From Theropithecus gelada (lineage: Eukaryota > Chordata > Mammalia > Primates > Cercopithecidae): a stretch of DNA of 64,000 bases. The notes under the pieces were generated by a model. The model did no database searches. It saw nothing but the letters and a program-made list of their open reading frames with translations, and was not told where the DNA came from. A program made the position numbers and the translations under genes. Below, one piece after another: positions 11,901-21,099 of the stretch. The stretch covers positions 7,748,209 to 7,812,208 of the forward strand of contig NC_037682.1 of the NCBI RefSeq assembly GCF_003255815.1, read 5' to 3'. Every line of letters starts with the position of its first letter. Positions within the stretch are counted from its first letter, which is position 1.

Positions 11901-12499
11901 TAGAAGTAGAATGTTAATTGCAGAGTTGGTTCTAGTGGACTCAAAACATTATAGTTTGTGAACCTCCCTTCTATAGGACTTGGGAATGGAAAGAGGAATT
12001 TTAATTGCCTTGCATATGAATTTTTCTTTAATGCAAAATTCTTTAAGAAGAGGAAAAAGGGTTTTATTTGCTGTTTCTATCACCACCTAGAGGGCTCACA
12101 GGCTGCTGTGGGGGAAGGGACTTGGGCATTTGACTAAAGATTTTGCAGTTGATGGTGGGTGCTCTATCGGGTATGTGCTAACTTAGGGGAAAGCTAACCA
12201 GCTTCCAGTTTGTCCCCTTCGTGCAGCAGGAGGTCCTCATGGACCATCTCAGGCTCTAGGCTGCCCACCGACATCTTTCCCTGCAGCTCACCCTGGGGTA
12301 TGAGTGCCATAATCCTAGAAGGCTGAGACTGGGCTCAGGTGCCTCTTACCCTCAGGTAACCCAAGTTCAGATCAAATAAATTTCTCCGTTATTATACAAA
12401 ATGCCAAGGGTTTTCCAGACCCTTTCCTCTTGTCAGTAACTGTCATGTCCACCAGAGCAGTGGACAGGCATCATGTAGGTGTTAGATATTCTGAAGCTT
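11901..12499. other. Unique intronic sequence
   Basis: No exon or repeat recognised. Confidence 0.45.
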
Positions 12500-12792
12500 C
12501 TTTTTTTTTTTGAGACGGAGTCTTGCTCTGTTGCCCAGGCTGGAGTGCAGTGGCACGATCTCGGCTCACTGCAAACTCTGCCTCCCGGGTTCACGTCATT
12601 CTCCTGCCTCAGCCTCCTGAGTAGCTGGGACTACAGGCACCCGCCACCATACCTGGCTAATTTTTTGTAATTTTAGTAGAGACAGGGTTTCACTATGTTA
12701 GCCAGGATGGTCTCGATCTCCTGACCTCGTGATCTGCCTGCCTCGGCCTCCCAAAGTGCTGGGATTACAGGCGTGAGCCACCGCGCCCGGCC
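12500..12792 (-). mobile_element. AluY
   Basis: T-run, 'gagacggagtcttgctctg' to 'ccgcgcccggcc'. Y-type 'ttagccaggatggtctcg' is present. Perfect duplication 'attctgaagctt' flanks it. Confidence 0.93.
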
Positions 12793-13084
12793 CATTCTGA
12801 AGCTTAAATCTAGCTAAGGCAACACACATACACAAAACAAGCTTGAGGACAGCATCCAAAGCAACAAACGCAGCCTACAGAATAGCATCAGTCCTCCTGG
12901 CTTGGTTTTAGTTTTCCTTGGAGCTTAGTTCTTGAATTTCAGACCTCTTAACTTGTCAATTCTTTATGCTCTTGAACTCCATCCTAGGTAGGAAAAGGTG
13001 AAGGGTGATCTCTGGAAACCTACGCCAATTTGCATAGACCCTTCTGATAAGTAGAGTGCTTTAATATACATTTCTAAGTGGGGA

Positions 13085-13386
13085 CCAGGTGCAGTGGCTC
13101 ACACTTTGGGCCCCCAGCACTTTGGGAGGCCAAGGCAGATGGATCACTTTGGGAGGCCAAGAGTTCGAGAGCAGCCTCGCCAACACGATGAAACCCCATC
13201 TCTACTAAAAATACAAAAATTAGCCAGGTGTGATGGCACACCCCTGTAATCCCAGCTATTCAGGAGGCTGAGGCAGGAGAATCCCTTGAACCTGTGAGGC
13301 AGAGCTTGCAGTGAGCTGAGATTGTACCACTCACTCCAGCCTGGGTGAGAGAGCAAGACTCTGTCTCAAAAGAGCAAAACAAAAAC
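13085..13386 (+). mobile_element. Alu with local rearrangement
   Basis: 'accaggtgcagtggctc' is followed by a disordered 'actttgggcccccagc' and a repeated 'cactttgggaggccaag' (13119 and 13146). Duplication is 'acatttctaagtggg' and 'acatttctgcgtggg'. Confidence 0.88.
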
Positions 13387-13480
13387 ATTTCTGCGTGGGG
13401 TGAGGGCTCTTGGTATGTAGATGATTTGCTCAGGGTCATGATGAACTAGGGCTGGAATCTAGGTTTTCTGCTCCCAAATC

Positions 13481-13773
13481 TTTTTTTTTTTTTGAGACAG
13501 AGTCTTGCTCTGCCGCCCAGGCTGGAGTGCAGTGGCACGATCTCAGCTCACTGCAAGCTCCACCTCCCGGGTTCACACCATTCTCCTGCCTCAGCCTCCC
13601 GAGTAGCTGGGACTACAGGTACCCACCACCACGCCTGGCTAATTTTTTGTATTTTTAGTAGAGACGGATTTCACTGTGTTAGCCAAGATGGTCTCGATCT
13701 CCTGACCTCGTGATCCACCTGCTTCGTCCTCCCGAAGTGCTGGGATTACAGGCGTGAGCCACCGCGCCTGGCC
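13481..13773 (-). mobile_element. AluY
   Basis: Complete Y-type Alu with perfect flanking duplication 'tttctgctcccaaat'. Confidence 0.93.
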
Positions 13774-14065
13774 TTTCTGCTCCCAAATTTTGTGTACTTT
13801 CTGCAGTGTCATGCTTTTCTCCCTTCCAGGTTTATTGGTTCCCTATATTTACCCAGTACCTTCTTGGATCACTGCTCTGTTAGCCTTTGGGGAGACTAAG
13901 GTGACTAAGCCGTGGTCTCAGGACTGGCAGCTCCTAAGAACTCAGGGCCCCCAGAAATTGAAGTGAGTAACTTGCTGCCTGTAAGCCCAGTGCTCTGCTT
14001 AGACGGTGAGGTCCTCCTTAACCCTGTTCAGAGTACGAACTGCACATACAAAACTGCTTGGCAGG

Positions 14066-14198
14066 TCGGGCATGGTGGTTCATGCCTGTAATCCCAGCAC
14101 TGTGGGGGGCCAAAGTTGGAGGATTACCTGTACCCAGGAGGTGAAGACCCGCCTGGCAACACAGTAAGAACTCATCTCTACAAAATAATAATAATAGT
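14066..14198 (+). mobile_element. Alu left monomer
   Basis: 'ggtcgggcatggtggttc' to 'catctctacaaaataataat', left arm only. Duplication 'aaaactgcttggca' on both sides shows that it integrated as this short unit. Confidence 0.82.
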
Positions 14199-15384
14199 AA
14201 AACTGCTTGGCAACGAGCAGGACAGGCGTGCCATCTACAGCTGTGGGCCTGACCTGACCTACGCTAAGGGGAAGACCACAGGGGCTGGGCCAAGTGTGGT
14301 GAGTGAGAGCTGGGGAAGACACGTGGCCCTGCACAGAGGGCATTTGTTCCTCTGAGCCCCTCGGGCAATAGGTGAGTTCCAGCAGAAGCAGTGGCTGAAA
14401 GAAACGCAGTTGGTGTGTTTGTTTTGGAGGGTAAGGAGGAGGAAGGACCAAAGCAGAGGGAGCAGAGGCTGTAAAGAGCGTTGTAGAAAAGACTGAGACT
14501 ATGGGAGGGGTAGTTAGTACTGATCTCAAAGTGCTGAAAGAGGCAGTGGCTGTTGCCTGTAAAGGACGAAGAAAGAAGGGAGACAGAACCAAATCTGGGG
14601 CCTCAGAGGATTGGGACCAGGCTTCCCCCAACAGCGTGTGCTTGTCAGGGCCAGGATTTTTTGCCTGACTGCCTTCTCGGTTATGTTAGCGTGAGACTTT
14701 AGGATAAATCGAGGAAGTCTCTGAACCTGGCATGCCACCTCTGAGGCCTGTCGTCCCTCCCCTGGTAGCTCCCCGTGAGGGCAGGGCCCTGGTACAGCCC
14801 TCCATGGAGGGAGCAGAATCACCGCTGGAGCCCTTGCTACGTGCAGGATCACAGGCACGGAGTGGTCCGCAGCTGGCCCTCAGCCCTGGGGGCTGCCGTG
14901 TGGTTTAGGGAGACTTGCCTTTGCTCTGTAACTGTTTACCGAGCAGGACTGTGTTCTAGGCCGCATGCTTCATGCTGGAGACACAGCAGGGAGAAGGCCC
15001 CAGTCATCTCCTGTCATCAGGGGGGACTGGCAGAAGGCCATTCCCTGTTTGATTGCAGCTGTGATCACTGCTGCACAGGCAGTGGGTAATGTGAGCGCCC
15101 TAACCCTGCTGGCCCATCAGGGGAAGCCGGCCTCCTACTGTAGTTACCTGCCGCCTGCAGCAGGCAGCGCCTGGCTATGGAGCTTGGCAGAACATGGGGA
15201 ACCTTAGGCAGGTTTCAGAGATCCACCATGCTCTCTCTCTGAAATGGAGTGGAGGGCGGGAGGAGCTTATGGCAGCAGCACCCTCCCTGCCTCCCTGGCT
15301 GGAGCCTGGTTGCTGGAGCTGTCTGTTTACCTTGTGAGCCCTCCCCATTGGCGCACCCTAGGACCTTGCTGACACTAGGGTTCG
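14199..15384. other. Unique sequence with possible L2
   Basis: About 14925-15010, 'gactgtgttctaggccgc' and 'gctggagacacagcaggg' resemble L2 in reverse. The rest is unrecognised, including the 183-codon minus-strand frame (14080-14631), which reads partly through an Alu monomer. Confidence 0.4.
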
Positions 15385-15699
15385 TTTTTTTTTTTTTGAG
15401 ACAGGGTCTTGCTCTGTCACCCAGGCTGGAGTGCAGTGGCACCATCATAGCTCACTGCAGCTTCGAACTCCCCCAGGCTCAAGTGACTTTCCCACCTCAG
15501 CCCCTGGAGTAGCTGGGATCATAGGCATGCACCACCACACCCAGCTAATTTTTTATTTTTTCTAGACATGGCATCTCGCTGTGTTGCCCAGGCTGGTCTT
15601 GAACTCCTGGACTCAAGCCAGGCTGGTCTTGAACTCCTGGACTCCCACTTTGGCCTCCCTGAGTGCTAGGATTACAGGTGTGAGCCACCACAACCTGCC
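15385..15699 (-). mobile_element. AluJ with 30-bp internal duplication
   Basis: 'gagacagggtcttgctctg' to 'accacaacctgcctgg'. The segment 'ggctggtcttgaactcctgg' occurs twice, at 15591 and 15621, as a tandem 30-bp duplication inside the left arm. Confidence 0.88.
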
Positions 15700-15814
15700 T
15701 GGCACTACTACTAAACAGTCCCTGGTAGTGTAATTGGAGGCGATGGCAGAAATGCCTCGAGGGGACAGGGCCTGTTTGGAGTTGAATTAAATGCCTCCTT
15801 GCCTGGCAGTGAAT

Positions 15815-15905
15815 GATCATTTTGTAGATTATCTGTGTTTGTTCTTTACTCATATTTTTTGAGCATTTACTATGGGCCAGACTCAATCCTTCCCTCAAAG
15901 GGATC
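15815..15905 (-). mobile_element. L2 or MIR 3' end trace
   Basis: 'gagcatttactatgggccag' matches the reverse of the shared L2/MIR 3' tail. Short and worn. Confidence 0.4.
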
Positions 15906-15925
15906 CCGGCAAAGTCTGTCTGTCT

Positions 15926-16225
15926 TTCTTTTTTTTTTTTTGAGACAGAGTTTCGCCCTTGTTGCCTGGGCTGGAGTGCAATGGCGCCATCTCGGCTCAC
16001 TGCAAACTCCGCCTCCCAGGTTCAAGTGATTCTCCTGCCTCAGCATCCCTAGTAGCTGGCATTACAGGCGCCCACCACCACGCCCAGGTAATTTTTGTAT
16101 TTTTAGTAGAGACGGGGTTTCACCATATTGGCCAAACTGGTCATGAACTGCTGACCTCAGGTGATCTGCCCACCTCGGCCTCCCAAAAGTGCTGGGATTA
16201 CAGACGTGAGCCACCACACCCAGCT
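15926..16225 (-). mobile_element. Alu (S-type)
   Basis: T-run, 'gagacagagtttcgccc' to 'ccaccacacccagc'. Flanking similarity 'gcaaagtctgtctg' and 'gcaaagctttct'. Confidence 0.9.
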
Positions 16226-16757
16226 GCAAAGCTTTCTTTTTTCCTGGCTTCTTACCTGTTGACCTTACAGAGAGAGATTGGGCAGGAATACGGTGTAAAA
16301 ATCAAAACAGACCACCCTGTTTTATCCAGTAGGGAGAAAGAGAAAGACCTGCTGACTGACCGAAGTGTCTGGATTGCCCAGGTAGCTTGATAACCCCAGA
16401 GAGGTGGAAAGGAGACGTACCTTGGCTTTCAGTTCCTAGATTTCTTTTTTGAGGGCAACGTTCTTAATCCTTCAAACCCATCTTTGTGGCTGTGTGTCCT
16501 CAGGCCAGTACCAGCCTTAGGCCTGGGCACATGTGGCCCCTGTTCAGACTCTACACCTGAGGGGTACCTTCCTCCAAATTTTCCAGGTCCTCCTCCAGTG
16601 CCTAGGGCCTGCTGGGCCCCCCAGTACCATTCTGACCGGGTGTTGCAAACCCACCCTGGGATCCTTCGGGGTGCTCTCCATCCCTCTACCTTGCACTGGG
16701 ACAACACCTGTTCTGTGGAGTTGTCCTGGGGCCCAGTTCCAGGAGATGGCTGCCGTC
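16226..16757. other. Unique intronic sequence
   Basis: No repeat or exon recognised. Overlapping open frames on both strands run into the next Alu and show no homology. Confidence 0.4.
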
Positions 16758-17046
16758 TTCTCTTTTCTCTTCTCTTCTCTTCTTTTTCTGACGGAGTCTC
16801 TCTCGTTGCCCAGGCTAAAGTGCAGTGGCGCGACCTCGGCTCACTGCAACCTCCGCCTCCCGGATTCAAGAGATTCTCCTGCCTCAGCCTCCCGAGTATC
16901 TGGGATTACAGGCCCGCCTGGCTAATTTTTGTATTTTTTTTAGTAGAGGTGTTGGTCAGGCTGGTCTCAAACTCCTGACCTCGTGTTCCACCCACCTTGG
17001 CCTCCCAAAGTGCTGGGATTACAAGTGTGAGCCACTGTGCCCAGCC
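16758..17046 (-). mobile_element. Alu with TTCTC-type tail
   Basis: The tail at 16758-16789 has become a (TCTTC)n-like pyrimidine run, followed by 'tgacggagtctctctcg' to 'actgtgcccagcc'. Internal losses lie in both arms. Confidence 0.87.
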
Positions 17047-18066
17047 TGAAGTATTTCTTTAGTGGGAATCGTGAGATTGGGCTGCCAGAATGGTGCCGAT
17101 GCACTAATTTTGAGTGACTCAAGTTTTTATATAGATGGGTCCCCAAAATGTATTTGTCTGGGGCCCCATGCATCCTAGAGTCAACCCTGCCCAGGGGCCA
17201 CCCATTGGGTCCTCTAGCTCAGCTTAGCAGCTCTGGGCCCGAACCAGAAAAGAGCATAAGGGCCTATTGTGTGTCCCTGGGGCCTGAATGTCACTTTGTT
17301 TTCTGCCTTTGGTGCCACAGGCCAAGCTGCTTTACTACTGCTGCTGCGGTTCTAACATTCTCCTCTCCAATGAGAAATTCGTTCCCACCCAGATTGCATG
17401 TTGTTTTACTGAATATCCTGTGAGGACTGGGCTTTGAGCCAACCTGGGGTCTTGTGTGGGTTGCTGGGTGGGGGCTTACAACTGCGGTGATGAGAGAAGG
17501 AGCGTTCCCTACCCAGTGACCTCAGCTGTGGCAGGAGGAAGCCCTTCGTTAATGCTGAACTAGGGGGCTAATTGGCAGGAAGGGAGTGTGGTGGGAATTG
17601 CTGGGAGACCCCTCCCCACCCCAGGGTGAACTGAGGCTGGGGGCAGCTGGACAGAGGCAGGAGCTGATAGTATTTGCCGTCCTCTTCCCTTCCTGCTTCT
17701 TGCCCTCCTTCCTCAACCATCCCCATTCCCTCTTGGCCCACTCTAGTGGGGAAGCAGGAAAAGGATCCCATGAATCAAAGCTGCCTATTTTGTGTTGAGG
17801 TCAAAGGAATGGAAAGGGTGGAGAGGAAGCCAGCGGAGAGCAGGTTGTTAGATTTGGAAGTTCCCACAGGAAGCGGCTGCTCAGCTGAACTCTACCTTTT
17901 ACGGCTGTCAGTCACTCAGCGCTGAGGTCAGCCCTCCCACCTACTCAGTGCAGGAATCACGCCGCTTACCTCCCTGCCTCTTCTTGTGTCCCAAGGTGAA
18001 AAAGGTTGTTTGTTTTATTCCAAAATTGGCATTACCTTCTCCCAGGCCAGCAGGGAGTGTCTTCCT
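17047..18066. other. Unique intronic sequence
   Basis: Alu-free. No exon recognised. Confidence 0.45.
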
Positions 18067-18335
18067 AGACTGGTGGTTCTCAAAGTGAGGTCCCCAGGCC
18101 CCTGCAGCTCCTCAAGACCATTCCAGGGGGGTCTGTGAGTCAAAAGGATTTCCATAATAATACCAAGAGGTTCTTTGCCTTTTCCTGTGTGTTGACATTG
18201 GCACCAATGGTGCAAAGGCAGTGGTGGGCAAAACTGTTGGGACATCTAGGACTGCGATGGGGATTGTAGGTCAGTGTGGGGAGTATTCCCATCTTAGCAA
18301 CATGCAGTCTCTGACCCGTGAACATGTGGTATCTT
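18067..18335. mobile_element. hAT-type DNA transposon remnant (probable)
   Basis: 'ggtggttctcaaagtgagg' near the left edge, then 'tttccataataataccaag' and 'gttgacattggcaccaatgg', resemble non-autonomous hAT elements of the Charlie/Tip100 group as I remember them. Subfamily and strand are not determined. Confidence 0.45.
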
Positions 18336-18397
18336 TCCTTTCCTTTAGGTTTCTAATTTCTTTTGAGGGTCTTTTACAGTTTTCAGTTTATAAGGTT

Positions 18398-18598
18398 TGC
18401 TCTTCTCTTCTCTTCTCTTCTTTTCTCTTCCTCTTCTCTTCTTTTTTTTTTTTTTTTTTGATGGAGTCTCACTGTATTGCCCAGGCTGAGTGCAGTGGCA
18501 TGATCTTGGCTCACCACAACCTCCGCCTCCCAGGTTCAAGTGATTCTCATGCCTTAGCCTCCCAAGTAGCTGGGATTACAGGCATGTGCCCGGGCTAA
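18398..18598 (-). mobile_element. Alu right arm with (TTCTC)n tail
   Basis: Pyrimidine run 18398-18460, then 'gatggagtctcactg' to 'ggcatgtgcccgggc', where the element stops. The left arm is absent. Confidence 0.85.
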
Positions 18599-18740
18599 GG
18601 TTTGCATTTCTTTCGTTAAATTTATTCCTGAGTTTGTATTCTTTTCAATGCTTGTCCTTCTATTAATTTAACTTTATGTTGTTTAATCTCTTCCTCTTTA
18701 TGCCTTCCTTCTTAACTAGACTGAAGACAGGGATGTGTCT

Positions 18741-19212
18741 TATTTATTGTTATTTTTTTTAAAGGGAGAAGCTCTGGGCCGGGCATGGTGGCTCATGCCT
18801 GTAATCTCAACACTCTGGGAGGCCGAGGTGGGTAGATCACTTGAGGTCAGGAGTTCGAGACCAGCCTGGCCAACATGGTGAAACCCTGTCTCCACTAAAA
18901 ATACAAAAAATTAGCTAGACATTGTGGTGGATGCCTGTAATTCTAGCTACTTGGGAAACTGAGGCAGGAGAATGTCTTGAACCCAGGAAGTGAAGGTTGC
19001 AGTGAGCCGAGATCGTGCCATTGTACTCCAGCCTGGGCAACAAGAGTGAAACTCCATCTCAAAAAAAAAAAAGAGAGACAAGCTCTGGCTGTGTTGCCCA
19101 GGCTGTAGTACGGTGACTGTTTACAAGTGTGATCATAACTCACTACAGCCTCGAACTCCTGCCTTAGCGTCCAGAGTAGCTGGGACCACAGGCATCTGCC
19201 ATTGCACCTGTG
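18741..19212 (-). mobile_element. AluJ-like element split by an opposite Alu
   Basis: A T-run at 18741-18762 and 'gctctggctgtgttgccc' (from 19082) through 'gtagctgggaccacagg' belong to one minus-strand old Alu. A plus-strand Alu lies inside it. Confidence 0.65.
18778..19074 (+). mobile_element. Alu (S-type), nested
   Basis: 'ggccgggcatggtggctc' to 'gaaactccatctc' and an A-tail. Duplication 'aagctctgg' is on both sides and lies within the older inverted Alu. Confidence 0.9.
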
Positions 19213-19257
19213 TTATGGTTTTTTCTTTTTTTTGTCCAAGCTGCTCCTGTGAAGGAG

Positions 19258-19400
19258 GCTGGTAATTATTATCCCTGTCTAGTGGGGGAGGAAACTGAAT
19301 CCCAGGATGGCGGGATGACTTGCCTCTTGGCACGGCACTGGTAACAGTAGCAGAGATAGGGCCATGACTGTCTGATTCACAGCTCGCAGCTCCTTCTAGT
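19258..19400 (-). mobile_element. MIR remnant
   Basis: 'ggaaactgaatcccagg', 'gatgacttgcctc' and 'gcactggtaacagtagcag' follow the reverse MIR core. Confidence 0.65.
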
Positions 19401-19574
19401 CACCATCCTACAAGGGACTGACATTCTGTTTTAGCCTCCCTGGGCTTGTGTCTAGGTCTCTTCCTGTCTTATATTGAGGCCCTAGGGCATGATGGAAGAG
19501 AGAAGGACTAAGGCTATTATCACAAGGGCTGACCATTGGGGTCATTTTTTGGGACATCTCTACTGTGCTAGACT

Positions 19575-19745
19575 CTCTTAGGTATTTCAAAACTACGTTA
19601 CCTCATTGGGTTCTCATAGCAGCTCCACAAGATGACTCAGATCATTCTGCATTTTATAGATCAGGAAACTAAAGTTCAGAAGGTGACGTAAATTCCCAAG
19701 TTGAAGAGTGACTTAAGTGTTGGAGTTGCAGTTAAACACAGTTCC
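19575..19745 (-). mobile_element. MIR remnant
   Basis: 'cctcattgggttctcatagc', 'cattttatagatcaggaaac' and 'aattcccaagttgaagagtg' follow MIR in reverse order. Confidence 0.72.
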
Positions 19746-19953
19746 CAGAGCTCAAACTGCAGTGCTGGGAGAGGAGAACAGTGGGTTTATGTGACTTGTG
19801 TGGAGGAGGAAGGACACCGGGCATTCTGCGGCACTGTAAGACTGTCAACACCAGGGTTGGGCTGGATCAGTCCAGAGCCTTTGCTGTCTGGCCTGGAGCC
19901 AGTATCACAAAGTAGTTGGTTTTTTGCATTTTGTTTGTTTGTTTGTTTGTTTG

Positions 19954-20551
19954 TTTTGAGACAGAGTCTTTTTTTTTTTTTTTTTTGAGACGGAGTCTCG
20001 CTCTGCCGCCCAGGCTGGAGTGCAGTGGCCGGATCTCAGCTCACTGCAAGCTCCGCCTCCCGGGTTCACGCCATTCTCCTGCCTCAGCCTCCCAAGTAGC
20101 TGGGACTACAGGCGCCCGCCACCTCGCCCGGCTAGTTTTTTGTATTTTTTAGTAGAGACGGGGTTTCACCGTGTTAGCCAGGATGGTCTCGATCTCCTGA
20201 CCTCGTGATCCGCCCGTCTCGGCCTCCCAAAGTGCTGGGATTACAGGCTTGAGCCACCGCGCCCGGCCTTGAGACAGAGTCTTGCTCTGTTGCCCAGGCT
20301 GGAGTGCAGTGGCGCGATCTTGGCTCACTGCAAGCTCCGCCTCCCGGGTTCACGCCATTCTCCTGCCTCAGCCTCCCGAGTAGCTGGGACTACAGGCGCC
20401 CGCCACCTCGCCCAGCTAATTTTTTGTATTTTTAGTAAAGACGGGGTTTCACCGAGTTAGCCAGGATGGTCTCGATCTCCTGACCTCATGATCCTCCCGC
20501 CTCGGCCTCCCAGAGTGCTGGGATTACAGGCTTGAGCCACCGCGCCTGGCC
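19954..20551 (-). mobile_element. AluY split near its 3' end
   Basis: A (GTTT)n tail and 'ttgagacagagtctt' lie left of an inner Alu. The same 15 bases recur at 20269 and continue as a full AluY to 'cgcgcctggcc'. The outer copy ends 'caggcttgagccacc', so it may itself be an Old World monkey type. Confidence 0.88.
19971..20268 (-). mobile_element. AluYR-type (Old World monkey), nested
   Basis: Carries 'ccggatctcagctcactgc', 'cacctcgcccggctag', 'cgcccgtctcggcc' and 'caggcttgagccacc'. Perfect 15-bp duplication 'ttgagacagagtctt'. Very little decay, so a young insertion. Confidence 0.92.
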
Positions 20552-20798
20552 GGTTTGTTGCATCTTTCTAGGGGTCATGGGCAGTAGAGGCCTGGAAACC
20601 TTAGCCCCTGTGATCCCCTGCCCTGCAGCCTTATTCTTTGGCAGTTAACTCTGGGTGTGGATGCTAATCTGCCACATGCAGATCTTGCCTCCACCGGCCG
20701 CATGGTGAGTTCTTAAAGTGTGGGTCTATCACCCTCTCTGCTTCCCCATAGCACCTAGCCTCTTTTCTGTTACATGGTGGACAGTCCTTACAGGCTTT

Positions 20799-21099
20799 CT
20801 TTTTTTTTTTTTTTTTGAGACGGAGTCTGGCTCTGCCGCCCAGGCTGGAGTTCAGTGACCGGATCTCAGCTCACTGCAAGCTCCGCCTCCCGGGTTCACG
20901 CCATTCTCCTGCCTCAGCCTCCCGAGTAGCTGGGACTACAGGCGCCCGCCACCTCGCCCGGCTAATTTTTTGTATTTTTTTAGTAGAGACGGGGTTTCAC
21001 CGTGTCAGCCAGGATGGTCTTGATCTCCTGACCTCGTGATCCGCCTGCCTCGGCCTCCCAAAGTGCTGGGATTACAGGCTTGAGCCACCGCGCCCGGCC
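20799..21099 (-). mobile_element. AluYR-type (Old World monkey)
   Basis: Same diagnostic set as the copy at 19971: 'ccggatctcagctc', 'cacctcgcccggctaa' and 'ggcttgagccaccg'. Perfect duplication 'ttacaggcttt' flanks it. Confidence 0.92.
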
